64,000 nucleotides of DNA from Capsicum annuum (lineage: Eukaryota; Streptophyta; Magnoliopsida; Solanales; Solanaceae). The stretch is taken from assembly GCF_002878395.1 (NCBI RefSeq), contig NC_061120.1, positions 119,964,781-120,028,780 of the forward strand, in the 5' to 3' direction. This document shows, piece by piece, positions 21,156 through 34,390 of this stretch. A program made the translations under genes and the position numbers. Numbering within the stretch: the stretch's first letter is position 1; each line of letters begins with the position of its first letter. Below the pieces are notes generated by a model. It was not told the DNA's origin, ran no database searches, and worked only from the letters and a program-made list of their open reading frames with translations.

Positions 21156-23921
21156 GAGAGACAGAGAGAGATATGGTAATACCATATATATATATACATA
21201 TTTATGATCAAACTCAAATGTAATATTCAGAGAGATCCAACCTAACATCATATGGGTCATAACCAAAAAGGAAAGCTAATACTAGCATAATCAAAGTCTC
21301 TAACTAGAGTATAACTAATTATGATATAACCTAACTATAAAGTTGCTTAGTACAATAGATAAAAGGAATTAAAAAATACCAACAGTATCGAGTAATAGTC
21401 CATAACCATCCTAACATGAAATAACCATAATAGCCAACTATAAAGTAACCAGCTAGTAAAGACAAATAATAATCTAAATGGGTTCCTATAACTCTAAAAG
21501 GTAAAATCAAACACTCACAAAATAGAAACCATAACATGTACCTATATAGCCCTTCACAAATTCAATAGATGCAAGTTCCAAATAATTATACTGGTTATAG
21601 GCAATACATAGAAAAGAATGAATATAAGTTAAATAGATAATACCATATCCAATCTGAGGGCCATAACATACCAAGTGTATACACTTCCTACAACTCAGTA
21701 GCTCAAAAAAGCAAGACCTACAATGACCATTCATCTTTGGCACTATGGCTCATAAACGAAGGGGCCCATGGGGACTTAGGATATATGTATACACTATTCG
21801 GTGTTGAACTAGGACTTCCAGTAACCATTATAATTAATCTATTCCATCTAGTACCAGAGAGAGATATAATCATAGTCAGTGTTGGAACTCAAACCGAGAC
21901 TAAAAGAGTATAAATCTATAAATCCATTGCCCAAGATTGAGTTCGGGACTAAATGATTATAATAGTGTAGAAAAAGCTAGAATCTCCCACGCTCAAAGTT
22001 AATAGTAGTGGTAAAAGAGTGGATTAATAATAGACCAGAATCATCCTTAGTTAATTTCTAAAATATCATATTTAGTTCCAAAATCTCATAATTCATTAAA
22101 TAATGTGGTATGATTCCTATAGTAAAAGAATACATTTTAATATGGCGACTAGGGTTGTTGTTTCCATTCTTAAAGTAGTAGTAAAATCAAGTTTTAATAG
22201 GAATCATACCACAAGTCAACATAAATGTGCCTAAGAATATAAATGCTATCACCAGTATCCAAATAATACAATCATAATCACCTAAGCATTTATAAACTAG
22301 AATTATTCCCTTTTAAGGATAAAAATACTCACCTAAAGTCCAACTGATATCATAACCACGACCTCGGGCCTAACAATACATAACTAGTATGCTAATAGTA
22401 CCATAAGATGGGAAACTATGGTCCAAATCACTAAGTCAAATAGTATGTCTTATATTAAGGGTCCTTAACATCAATCTACGATTAACATGTCTATAATCAC
22501 GGATAATAGGTTCCTATGACAATAACGAGCATTCTATACTATTGTTTGTCACATTTATATCTCCCCTAAATAGGTTAAGTCATGATATACTAGTAATAAC
22601 CCTATCCTATAATGCCTACTTACCATGCAATTGATACAATAAATAATCTTGTAGAGAAAAGTAGAATGAAGCCTACCTCAATGCCAAACAAAAACTCAAA
22701 CCATCCACAAACTACTCATCTTGCTGCATGATCTTAGAATGATGTCACACTATCAAAAATAAAATCCATAGATTAATATGAGTCAAATGATACCCATATT
22801 AGAGTATAAAACTATGGACCTAAAATCGAGCCAAAATAGGCTAGTAGGGCCAGCTAATGGAATCTCAAATTTTAATATGTCACCAGGTTCCTCAAAGGAT
22901 ATGGAATATGTGCTCAAAAATTGAGCACAAATTGAGCATCAATTGGGTCCCTAAACAGCCTTGAGAGATAGCAAAAATACGAGGAAAAACAATAATTAAA
23001 CTGTGGAATTAGGCTGAGAATATACAAAGAAATTAATGGAAAATGGTTACCTTCACATACCCTACACATCCCCAACTCCAATTTATGATTCTCCATGAGT
23101 TCTTAAGCTCTTAGGGCTAAAATAATAGAAAATAGTGAGAAAATAGTAAAGAAATTGGAAAGGTTTTACGCTTCTAGGAATTTAGCCTTCGAGAATGCGA
23201 TGACCAAGAACACTACCTTTTGCAAATGCCTCAATGGGTCACAAATACAAAGTCAAATAAATCAACCAATGCAAACGCATGCAAAAAGTCGTTATCCCAA
23301 AGAAAGTAGTTGACTAATTTTGGCTAACCTGCATCATGAATGCGAGAGGTGAGGCTTATGAACACAACTATACCTCGTGAATGTAATGAAAAAATAGTGG
23401 TTGCACCAGATTCTAGAATACAAATAATTTTTCTAAGTCCTAACTAACTCCGACCAGGTGCTTGGGATTTGTTTAGAATCCTATGTATGCAAACAAAAAC
23501 ATATGAAATTTGATATTTTGTACTCAATGAAACCATCAAAAATTTCATCCATGATTATTTTGATTAAATATGGGCCCCACATCTATATTTACATTTTCAA
23601 AAAATATACCCAATAGCCCAAAACTAGTCTGAAAGCCTTAGGGCTTAAACCAATGGTGTCCCTAGCCAAAAATCAATAGGGAGCTAATTGCATTGTCAGA
23701 TTTCTCATCCCAGCCCATTAACTAGGAGCTTTGGTCTAAGGCCAATTTCTTAATACCAAAAGCTCCAACATAGGTAAATGAGCCTAAAACCCAAATAAAA
23801 TTTTCAAAAACCAATCTGAAAAATTTGGAAAGTCATAAATGACCTAAAGCCTCTATGAGAAGGCACAAAATATAAAAAAATGCATTGAAATTACGGAGAT
23901 TACTTAGAGGGTCAATACAAT
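21156..23921 (-). repeat. LTR-like block related to the 25.6-28.1 kb LTR
   Basis: The right edge GAGGGTCAATACA (to about 23921) parallels the right edge GAGGGTCATTACA of the LTR ending at 28091. A homologous segment at 23455-23650 matches 27620-27830 (shared GATTCGTTTGGAA-, TATGCAAA-, GGGCCCCACA-like words), so this is a diverged member of the same LTR family in the same orientation. The left edge is not defined; the GAGAGA-rich start near 21156 may be flank. No coding sequence is recognised, so it may be a solo LTR. Confidence 0.5.
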
Positions 23922-24170
23922 TCATAATTATGCTATTAAAAGAAGTCTCTAGCTAATGATATTAATGAATTTGAAATAGAAAAATCTTATTATCTTCAAG
24001 GAATTAAGAGGTTGAAGTAGAATTTGCTAAGATTAAAAAAAAATATTGAATGACAAACTCAAAAGGATTTTTGGGGAGGTAGGAGAAATTGAGATTTTAA
24101 AAGTCTAGAAAAAAGATAAGCTAGGTCAGTATATACCTTGCTACCTCTGTTTAAAAAAATAAGAAGCTAG
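23922..24170. other. short spacer before the copia remnant
   Basis: AT-rich, no recognisable protein or repeat; may include the decayed 5' part of the copia gag. Confidence 0.35.
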
Positions 24171-25612
24171 AAAATAATTTGAATAGCACTAAGATTGAGA
24201 TAGATAAATCCTTTCGTTGGATTACTTTTTTAGAAATTCTTACTAAACTAAGTGGTATAAGGTCAAATTTTATAGAAGGTCTTGGACTTGAAAAAGACAA
24301 TGCTCCTTCAAATCTTTGTAGAAAGTATGTATCTATTTCAGATAATTGGTTATCTACTCATTGTAGGAAGAATGGTCACCACAACTAAAAGTGTCAAGCT
24401 CTTCTCTAGCAATGAGAGGAAATTTAAAGCCACCAAATTCTTCAAGGGACATGGTCACAACGAGATAAAACCTATTTTTCTTGCATGGTCAAGATGAAAT
24501 CTTATCCATTCTTTTACTCATTCAAAGGGACCTAAACTCATGTAGGTTCCCAAGTCTAACAATGATTATACATACGAGTATAAGTAAGAGGATGCAGTCA
24601 AGAAAAACAAAAATAGTATATCAAAAGTGGCTTCTCAAGGCATATTACAAGTAAAACTGAGGATTGTCTCTCATTCAAAGAATTTCAAGAAGGGTATGTG
24701 TCATTTAGGGGTGGAAAGAAAGGACGTATTCTGGGTGTTGGTCAGATTGGTAAATCTTTTGATATTAAAGATGTTTATTATGTGAATGGTCTCAAGTATA
24801 ATCTACTAAGTGTGACTCAAATATATTACAAAGGAAATAAGGTGAAGTTTATATCTGATTCATATAATATCATAAATATAAAAATTAGTGATGTGAATTT
24901 TGTAGCCAAAATGAGCAAAAGTATGTATATAGCAGATTTGGTTCTATCTATGGTGAGAATTTAAAATGTCTAAGTGTTATTGGAAATGATGATGAGCTAT
25001 GGCACAAAAAGGGCATATGAGCTTTTCACTTCTCAATAAGCAAATGTAGAAGGAATGGGTGCACGAACTACCCAACAAAAAACTTGTAGATGGCAAAGTA
25101 TTTGAGGCTTGTGTTAAAGGAAAAAAAGTCCATCCCTCATTCAAGTTAACAAAAGTAGTTAGTTCTTCTAGGCCACCTGTTCTTCTTCACATGGTTATTT
25201 GTGGGCCGATAAGGATTCCTAATCGTGGAAGAAAGAAATATATTTTTGTAATCATGGATGACTATTCAAGTTACACTTGAGTTTTGTTCTTAAAAGGTAA
25301 GGATAAAACACTTCAGGTGTTCATTATCTTTACCAAACAAGTTCAAGTTATGATGGGCAATAAGATAGTAAACATCCAATCAGATTATGGGACTTGATAT
25401 TAAAATGCCAACTTTGATGAATTCTATGCTGAAAATGGCATCAGTCATAATTTCTAAACTCTTCAAACTCCTCTATAAAGTGGGGATGTAGAAAGAAAGA
25501 ATACGACTCTTGAACATACTAAAGAATGTTGATTTCTAGTGCTATATGCAAAAGTTTTTTGAAAGAATAAGTAAACATTGCATACTACGTTATGACCAAG
25601 TGCTAGATGAGG
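24170..25612 (+). pseudogene. Ty1/copia gag-protease-integrase remnant
   Basis: Three overlapping pieces in different frames. A weak gag part lies at 24179-24497. The pre-integrase part is at 24698-24964: 'GGKKGRILGVGQIGKSF' then 'YYVNGLKYNLLSVTQI'. Integrase starts near 25059 with 'ACVKGKKVHPSF' (zinc-finger Cys), 'CGPIRIPNRGRKKYIFVIM' and 'MDDYSSYT', and 'DEFYAENGISHNF' follows near 25415. This is standard plant copia pol wording. In-frame stops lie near 25278, 25396 and 25456. The sequence ends abruptly at 25612 where the next LTR begins, so RT and RNase H are absent from this side. Confidence 0.85.
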
Positions 25613-28091
25613 TGTCACGACCCAATTTATGAGTCATGATAAGACATACTTTTCCCACCAATAGGTAAGTCGAACCGTAGCTTAGAGCTAGAAGCAATGG
25701 GCTAATTTGGTGAAAAATGGCATGAATGTTTAAAGTTTGCAAGTAAAAGACTTACAACAACAAATCATGAAATAATAGCAATACTACTAACACAAAAGAT
25801 AAATATGATAATAATATCTCATGACCTAGTAGTGTCAGTACAAGAACCACTAACAAAAATATATGAGTACTGTATTTAAAAAGAAAGATTAAGAAAAATA
25901 AAGAAAGGAGAAAAGGGTAACTCCAGCTTAGAGAGATCACCCTGTCTCTAACTCTAGTCAGCATGATCGTAGCATTAACAGCGGGAACTAGTACGTGTAT
26001 TTGCAACAAAGAGGTACAAAAGTGTAGCATGAGTACGAAAGCCACGGGGTACTATGTAGGCATCATCAACCAACTAAGCTAATTCATAATATAAGTATAA
26101 TAAAAATGTAAGATAAATATGCTAAATAAAGGTAAGAAGGGAAACCTGGAATAATGCTCCAAATGTTGTAATTAAATGACCAGAAAGACTATAATATGAA
26201 AGAAAGCATAACTAATACTATAAAAATAGCACCCATAAGCCAAGAAGTGCAGAAAAGTAAATAACCCAACGGGGGTACCCATAAGCCCAAATGGTGCAAT
26301 CGAGATAAGAAACACTCGCAAATCATACTCAATGATAGTATCTCAAAATCATAACCATAAATCCTTTCATACCGTAAACATATCATAAATAACCTCTCAA
26401 TGTCTGATCAAATCATGACTCATATCATCAATTGTCGGACTTGAATCGAAACTCATATTATCAATTGTAGGACTTGGACCAAAACTTATATCATAAATTG
26501 TTGGACATAAACCAAAACTAGCATTAACTCCTAAGAATTAATTTAGCAAAGGTATCATGTATTTAGCCTTCTCTATATCTATAATATGAATTTAGATAAA
26601 GTAACAAGCATAAAGGTCTAAAAGGATCTAATAAGTGTCTTGGCTTAAGGTGGGTTGGAGGGGCCCAGTTTTAATCCTTGAAATCCATACTAAGGCAATT
26701 TCTACCCTGGACATGGCTAAGGTATCGAAAATCACTACTAAATATTAAATGATCCATATTTAGTCCTAAGATAGAAATTCTGCCTAAAACATGAGTAACT
26801 AAGTCAAATATTCCTAATTTTTGATTCATTAATAGGTTAAACAATCCAAATTTTACTAATTATGCCTCCAAGATATAATCTCCAACCCATATCTAGCACA
26901 TTATCATAAATATACTTCATTGTTAAAATGATAATCTTAACAATTAAAATGATAATCTACTCATAAACACGAGAACAACAGCATGTACATTTCATTGTTA
27001 TACTTCAGGTCCAAAATTACATAAAAATCTATATGGGGCCTGCTTGTAGAATCACACTTTTGAGATTGTTAATGCTTCCCTCTATGCTCAAGCAACATTT
27101 ATCCTCAAGAATTGGTAAATTTGAGCTTAAATAGTGCCAAAATCAACGCATTAATAATCTTGGGATTTTGAGAAACAATTGATAACTTCACCATGAAACT
27201 AATGAAAACTTGCAAGGAATTCAGAGAAGAAACGAGTAATTTAAGCTCGTAAACTCCCTAAAATCAACTATTAATATTTCTCCCAAGTTTTCACACCCTT
27301 AAGGGTCTTACACTCTTGAATTTATATGAAAAATAGGAGAAAATTGGGCTAACTAGGGCATTTAATGGCTTCTAGGGTCCGCTTAAGCGAACACTTGGCC
27401 GCTTAAGAAGTCACCGCTAAAGTGCCAAAGTGTCACTAAAGCGGTACCTGTATAGGCTAGGCATATCGCTAAAGGGGACAAGACAGCGCTAAAGTGGTAT
27501 GTGCTTTAGTGGTCAACTTGCTGCTAAAGTGGCTCATTGGGATGGTCAGGTCGCTAAAGCTCCTGGAAGGTCACTTTAGTGGATGCACCAGTTGAAGACT
27601 TAGAACTTTTCCAAGTTTCCACCAATCCCTTGAGATTCGTTTGGAACCCCATATATGCAAATGAACCATGGTACCCTATCAAATTCGATGTTTTAGACTC
27701 AATGGTGTGGTCGAAATTTCCATCTGAGGTCGTTATGGAAAAAATGGGTCCCACACCCAAGTGCCATTTTTTTCAATTTTTTATCAATATCTCAGAATAT
27801 GTCTGGAAGCCTTGGGACCCGAAAAAAGGTCCCAATTGTCTAAAATTGACATTCTAAGGTTTATGGACCTATTAAAATTTGCATAAAAGGTCGTTTGACA
27901 AAAATTTTCACCAGTCGTCAATTCTTACCAGCAAAAACTTCAAAATAAGGAATTGACTCTAAAGAAAATAAACTGCCCTATAACCGAACTGTCAGCTCCA
28001 ACAAGTCATAAATAACTTAGGGATAGCTATAGGAAAGATCTAAATAGCGAAATGAGCAAAACTTCAGAAAATGACCTAGAGGGTCATTACA
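25613..28091 (-). repeat. 3' LTR of minus-strand gypsy element
   Basis: In plus orientation the block begins TGTCACGACCC at 25613 and ends GGTCATTACA at 28091, so on the minus strand it runs TGTAATGACC...GGGTCGTGACA, a TG...CA LTR of 2,479 bp. It lies directly after (minus strand) the decayed chromodomain region at 28.1-28.35 kb, as expected for a 3' LTR. Its left end cuts into copia integrase. Frames at 25752-26045, 26189-26386 and 27554-27857 are shadows within the LTR. Confidence 0.8.
27365..27585. repeat. CGCTAAAG short-motif cluster in the LTR
   Basis: The word CGCTAAAG or a near variant (GCTTAAGCG, CACTTTAG, CACTAAAG) occurs at least ten times in about 220 bp at irregular spacing and on both strands. 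This GC-richer island contrasts with its AT-rich surroundings. Confidence 0.7.
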
Positions 28092-28099
28092 ATATCTAC

Positions 28100-31000
28100 T
28101 ACTAAAAGAACCTTTATCTATAAAAGTAAAGGTTAGGGTGTACCTGAAGCCTCAAACAGGTGAGGACATTGGTCCCATATCTCACTCTCAATCTCCCAAG
28201 TAGCCTTCTATACTGCTGGTGTCTCTATTGAACCTTAACTAATGGAATCTCTCTCTAGAATGTAATTTCTTGACATCCCTGGATAATATGAACTCAGGCT
28301 CTTCCATAAAGGTCAATTACGTATCCAACTAAACTGAGTCCTACCAAAACTAGAGGAACAACAACAAAATATGGGTTAAGGCTAACTCATATGGGACCTC
28401 CGTAACTGTGTAAAGAATCTCAACAGGTCTAATATATTTGGGGCAGAGCTTGTCTTTCCTCTTGAACCTCATCACACCCTACATGGGCAATACTCAAAGG
28501 AATACTCGATCACCAACTCCAAATCTGATGGCTCAAAATCTATGATATGTATAAACCTTCTACCTACTATAATCTGCCCTTAACCTATCCTTAATTAACC
28601 TAAATCTATTTAACAACTCCTGAAATAAGTAGTAGAACGATTTTTAATCTCAGGGGTCTTGAACCAACCAATCAGAAAAGACAATGCCTACCCTATAGAC
28701 CCTAAAATAGTGCAATCTCAGTACTCAAATGATAGCTATTATTATACACAAACTTTGCCAAAGCTAAGTGGCCCTCCCATTGTCCTTTAAAATCAATAAC
28801 ACAGGCTCTTAGAATATCTTTACGGATCTAAATAGTCTAATCTGACTACACATCAGTCTGAGGGTGGAAGGTTGTGCTAAGATCCACCTGAGTACCTAAA
28901 TCCTCCTAAAACTCTCTCCAAAAGCTAGAAGTAAACACCAAACCCAGGTCTAAAATGATAGATATAGGCACTCTATGTTAATAGACTCTCACGAACATAG
29001 ATACGAGCTAACCTCTTCGTACTGAAGGATATTTGAATAGGAATGAAATATGATGATTTGGTCAATCGATCCATAATGACCTAAAATCCAATGGAACCAC
29101 TAGATGTACGAAGCAATCCACTAATAAAGTCCATAGTGATCTACTCCCATTTCCATTTACGAATAGAAAATCTCTAAATCAAGCACCTGGTCTCTAATGC
29201 TCCGCCTTCACCTACTGAAAACATAGGCAATGAAATACAAAGTCGGCCATATCACTTTTTATACCACTCCAATAATATTGCTTCAAATCTCTGTGCCAAG
29301 ATGAGTACTATATTTGGAGTTGTGAGCCTCAGACAAAATCGAATGAATCAAGTCTCCAACCCTTGAAACATAAATGTGGCCATCAAATCTTAAAATACCC
29401 TCAGAATTTATAGAAGCCTTCTTAGACTCACCACTTAAAACCTGACAATGGATTAAAACCTGACAATGGATAATACCAAGTCTTATATCCTTAAATTGGA
29501 AACTCTGAATCTGCTCAAATAATGTAGACCTCACCTCAACACTAGCAAGAATCCTCTTAGGGTCTGAAATATCAAGTCACACCATAGAGTTAGTTAATGA
29601 CTAGACATCCCACACTAATAGCCTTTGAGAAACAAAGATAGAAGCCAAACTGCCCAAACTCACCGCCTTCTAACTCAAAGGGTTTGCTAGCACGTTCGCC
29701 TTGCTTGGATGATATAAGATAAAGATATTGTAATACTTAAGAAATGCCATTCATCAATGCTACCTTGAATTAAGCTCTCTCTGGGTAATAAGATGTTGAA
29801 GATTATGATAATCCATGTAGATCTCTCAATGCACTCCATAATGATAATTTCTCCTAATCTAAAGCATAAAAATAACCACAGCCAACTCTAAATCATAAGT
29901 AGGGTAGTTACACTCGTGCATATTCAACTACCTAGATGTATAAGCAGTAACCTAACCCTGATGCATCAATGTATAACCTAAACCCACACCAAAAGTATCA
30001 TAATATTGAATCACTCATCTTAAATAGAAAGAGTCAATATAGGAGCTGAACTGAGAAATCCATTGAGCTTCCAAAACCATGACTCATACTCCTCGGACCA
30101 TAGAAAACAAACCTTCTTCCATGTCAATATGGTTATCGACATTGAAATAGTAGAAACACCCTCATAAACTGCCTATAGTAACCAGCTAAACTAATGAAAC
30201 TACAAACCTTGGACAGATAAGTAGGCTTTTCCTAGCCATAAATAGCCTTAATCTTCACTGGTTCCACCATAACCCATCTTTAGACACAACAGATCTTAGG
30301 AATATCACTGACTTGAACCAAAAATCACACTTAGAGAATTTGGAAAAATTCCTATGATCTCTTAAATTTTAGAGCATAATCCTCAAATATTGAATATTCT
30401 CCTTCCTACTCCTCTAATACTAAGGATATTATTGATAAACACAATCATAAATGAATCCAAATAAGGCCTGAACATATAGTACATTAAATCCATGAACATA
30501 GCTGGGGATTTGGTCAACCCAAAAGACATCACCAAAAACTTATAATGACCATAACGAGTCCTGAAGGTTGTATTTTTGATGTTCTCAACTTGAATCCTCA
30601 ACTGATGGTAGTTGAAACTTAAGTCAATCTTAAAGAACATTATTGTACCTTGAAGTTGAACAGACAAATCATTAATATGAACCATAGAATATTTATTCTT
30701 TACCATAACCTTATTAAGCTACTTTTACCCAATACACGAATGAAAGAAACTTTCCTTCTTCTTTACGAATAAGACAGGAGCACCCAAAGAAGGCAAACTC
30801 AATCTAATAAAACCTTTACTAAAGAGATCCTGAAGATAAGAATTTAGCTCCTTAAACTCAGCAGGAGTCATTCAGTAAGGTTCCATAGAAATAGGTTGTA
30901 TGACCGATTCAAGATTAATAACAAAGTCAATATCATGCTCAAGAGGAAGACCAAGTAATCTAGTAGGGAAAATATTAGGAAAGTTACAAGCTATAGGAAT

Positions 31001-31425
31001 AGAGAGAAGGAAGAGACTCCCCATACTAAGATCACAAATATAAGTAAGATAAGATACTCTATCCATCAAACTAAGTATCTTAGTGCAAATATAAGAAACA
31101 ATTCCCATCAAATCACAGCTAATAGATCCCTACCACACAATTAGGGAAAGGTCAGGCACGGCTATGGTAACATACTTTGACAAAACAATCCAAGATCATA
31201 TGAACAAGGGATAACCAGTCCGTGCCTAGAAATACATCAAAATCAACCATGTATAATATAATAAGATCAACCTCAGTATCAAGCTCTCGAATAGCCATAA
31301 TACATGATCTATATACCTTATCCACTACTAAAGAATCACAACACTTAATTGAGGGACTTGTAAACATAAATCCCTTGTTATCCACTAACCATGATATTAA
31401 CATTTTACCTAGTATCATTTCTTCT
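28100..31425 (-). pseudogene. Ty3/gypsy pol pseudogene (protease end to chromodomain)
   Basis: From high to low coordinate on the minus strand: C-terminal half of the protease (31418-31152, 'MVDFDVFLGTDWLS'); RT with '[14 protein letters not shown]' near 30625 and '[19 protein letters not shown]'; the active-site box reads FINN at 30439-30428 where FIDD is expected, so both catalytic Asp are Asn; RNase H about 30050-29690; integrase spacer 29534-29283 ('RVGDLIHSILSEAHNSKYS'); integrase about 29250-28440; decayed chromodomain about 28330-28120 with a 'PHLFEAS'-like end. Gag and the DSGS protease motif are cut off near 31.43 kb. Confidence 0.83.
29435..29470. repeat. 18-bp tandem duplication in gypsy pol
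   Basis: AAAACCTGACAATGGATT occurs twice in succession; the duplication keeps frame and doubles the six-residue string IHCQVL in the integrase-spacer reading. Confidence 0.8.
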
Positions 31426-31429
31426 CTTA

Positions 31430-31990
31430 TGTAGGTTCAAGAACATATGCTTCTATAAGAGGATCTAAGAAGAGTTCCTTATGAATGCATGCTTGATGAT
31501 CTAATGGAGTTCTTGGCTAAGAATTCCAACTTTGGGAAGAGTGATGAAGGCATGACTCAAGGGGTAGACTTAACAAACCACCTATGATAAGAGATTCCCA
31601 AAGAAGCAAATGAGCTCCCATGATGAGTAACAAAGTGAACACCATACATTATGTAAGCTTTGAGGTAACAATTTTATCTCTTACACTCCTATAAACTTAG
31701 AATGTCATGATGTGGATAATAGCTAAGTTTGTGTAGTTGGTGGACTTCTTAAAGTGGATTTATGTGAGAATTCCCTTTATGATACACCATGTATTTCTAT
31801 GTTTTATGATCACCAAAATCTTATAGTAAGTACATAAACACTATGTTATCCTATAGATGACAAAATTGTTTCTTCTAGTAAGATTTATTTATGTCCACCT
31901 AGTGCTAGAACTTGTCACTTAAATGAGATCCCAATGCCAAGTGATGAGAGCAGTCAATACTAGTTGACCATTGTTAAACCCAAGGTAAGT
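31430..31990. other. unassigned stretch between gypsy pol and decayed ORF
   Basis: No frame above 60 codons is recognisable here. It probably carries the degenerate upstream part of the long decayed ORF that follows on the plus strand. Confidence 0.35.
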
Positions 31991-33795
31991 CTAAGTTGGA
32001 ATGTGAGTTGCCAACAACTAGTGAAGGTGTGTGTAATGACCAACTTGCTAGTGAATGTAGGCCACTATTTGATCATGTGTGTGGTATGATTATTGAGTCT
32101 CAAGTTAGTGATGATGTTGATGGAGTTGATCGTGTGACTGGAAATGATTCTTTGAGTGTATTATGTGTTGAAGGTTCTATTACTAGTTTTTCTTATTGAT
32201 ATCATACGGGTGAAAATGTTGTGAACAATGACATGTTTCTTTTTTATAGTGAACTTATGTCGTTTAACTCCTTACTTTTTATTAGTGATCCTCTCTCAAA
32301 GAAAGATCTCTTGTATGAATATAGTGAGATCACTTTTTGCGTGATACCTAGTGAGGTGCAATTTGATCTGTTTAATGGCTAAAATGGTATGCTTAAGATT
32401 ATCCATTAAGAATATAGGATTGAGTGAAGATAATGCAAACTATCTAATTCTTGATAGTGAACTCTTGCTTTTGAAAGAGAATTATCAATTGTACTTGAAT
32501 GTTTTAGAAACCCAATTAATTATTTTTCTTATGAAAATAATTTTGGTTGTGAGCCTTTGTATGACATCCTAACCTTGTTTGATAAATATGGGGATAAATT
32601 GCTTGATTCTTGTGGTAACATGAGCCATGATCCCTTAGATGTTATTAGTATTATATGTCTACTTGAGGATTCTTCCCTTGAAAGAAAAAGTGGTAATTGT
32701 TTGGATATTTCTTCTTCTTCTTTGTGTTCCTATATTGATGAGAGTACTCATAGTGATGATCTTGAAACTAATATTGAGTTTATGAATGAGGACACATTAA
32801 TTGAAGTTAATTTGCATGATAACTTTCTATACCCTCTCTTGGATTATGAAATGATCATTGGTCATATGGAGGTAAATTGTGATGATCGAACCTTTGAGGA
32901 AAATAAGTATTGTCTTGACCTATGTTCTTTACTACTTCTCCCATTTGACCCTAGTGATCTATTGTGATATGGTGATTTCTGTACACCCTATTTAGAGCTT
33001 GGTCAAGATGACTAGCAAAGTTTGATTAAGGAATTTGTTATCTTTCCACAAGATGGAAAGTCATTCTTATGGATTTAAAATCCATTTGATAGACCCAAGT
33101 TGTGCATTAGAGGTGTTTTAAACAAAAATGAGTATTATTTAAAGATAGGGAGTAAAGAAAAGATCCAAGAGAGTTAACCATTATGTGTTTCCATTCCATA
33201 GCAAGGTTTCACTACTTGTAGGTTAAGGAGAGAGTCCCCTCATGAAAACACTTTGGATGAATTCAATTTATGTTATACCCTTCTTTGTTATTTGTTTGCA
33301 AATGGTGAACCCATTCTCAAAGGTGGTTTAATTCTTGAGGACCCTAAGGCAAAGGTGTCATTACCTCTTTGGGGTGTTAAATATATACATGGATCCTTGT
33401 TTAACATACTTGTGCTTAAGTTGAGTGGACCACAATATGTGGAGGCCAAGTTTATTACTTGTTTATGGAAGAGTCCATGGTTGTCAATGACTTTTTGTCA
33501 CTTCTATAGGGTTGGACAACTTGAAGTATCTTATAGGACTCTTGGGATCATGTCTACCACCATAATTAAACAGAACCCAACATTATGGGAGAACTATTTG
33601 ATTGGGATTTATTTGTTGTATAATAGATTCTCTATTTTCCCTAGTAGCATAAATCCATTGGAGAAATCCCTTCCCTTGGGAAGTTGTTCGAAAAGGAGAG
33701 GTTCTATGTGTTTGCAATGTCTCTTTCTTTATTTGTATGTTCCTACTTGTGGGCACACTTTGGATGAGAACAGTGTCCGTAGTATCTTTCTATCA
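31990..33795 (+). pseudogene. long decayed ORF of unknown function, probably retroelement-derived
   Basis: Open pieces at 31996-32199, 32557-32967 and 33253-33795 are all in the same frame. The space 32200-32360 is also readable in that frame, and 32390-32530 continues one frame over. About 1.8 kb of former coding sequence of some 600 codons is therefore traceable, interrupted by nonsense codons and one pair of frameshifts. The translation is rich in Leu, Asp, Ser and Cys, with 'DPLDVISIICLLEDS' near 32634 and 'LSGPQYVEAKFITCLWKSPW' near 33421. No RT, integrase or transposase motif is seen. Similar unnamed frames, as I recall, occur in solanaceous retroelement spacers. It ends exactly where an LTR begins (33796). 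Confidence 0.55.
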
Positions 33796-34390
33796 TGACC
33801 TGAACTTAGGCTTGGCCATGAAGGGTATCCCAAGTCCACCATGGACTAGAGACCAACCTTCAAAATTTAACCCAAACACCATACATTGCGTAGAAATAAC
33901 TAAACTCTTAACATATAACAAGATATCATTAAATAATCTCAAAGAATAAAAGATATGTCGGTAACCAATAATGAGAAACATACACCAAAATAACCAACCA
34001 AAACCACCCAAGTCCACAGTAATCAAACAAAGCCTCTAGGAAAGAAACTAGTTAAATTTCTACGTCTTTAGGAGAAAGGAAGCTCACCACTTCACCTTAA
34101 CGAACCAACGAACCAATCCAATCCATTATACTCTACAAAATAAACATAGAAGTATCTCTAGTGCCTGTATCACATAGGGATACAATGTTTGGAGATGGTT
34201 AGTGGGTGAAAACTAGCATGTTGCTCGGGGATAGGGGACAAAAAATTGTCTAGTAAAACCATTTCAAATACCATATGAACAATATCATAACATATATATA
34301 AATAATGTGATAGGATAGGGAATAACATTTAGCATGAAGTAAAACATTGTCATGGCCTATGTAGCACAATAATCATAATGGACACCCATG
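33796..34390 (-). repeat. gypsy 3' LTR, outer part (split by insertion)
   Basis: In plus orientation begins TGACCTGAACTTAGG at 33796 and shares GGGTATCCCAAGTCCA and AACATATAACAAGATAT with the LTR at 18675-21155, so it is the terminal part of a related minus-strand LTR. It breaks at 34390 where TGTGACGCC of the inserted element begins; the other part resumes at 39552. Confidence 0.72.

Noticed and set aside
25752..26045. 97-codon minus-strand Leu-rich frame resembling a membrane protein
   Set aside because: Lies inside the 25.6-28.1 kb LTR; hydrophobicity comes from antisense A-rich sequence and there is no family match.
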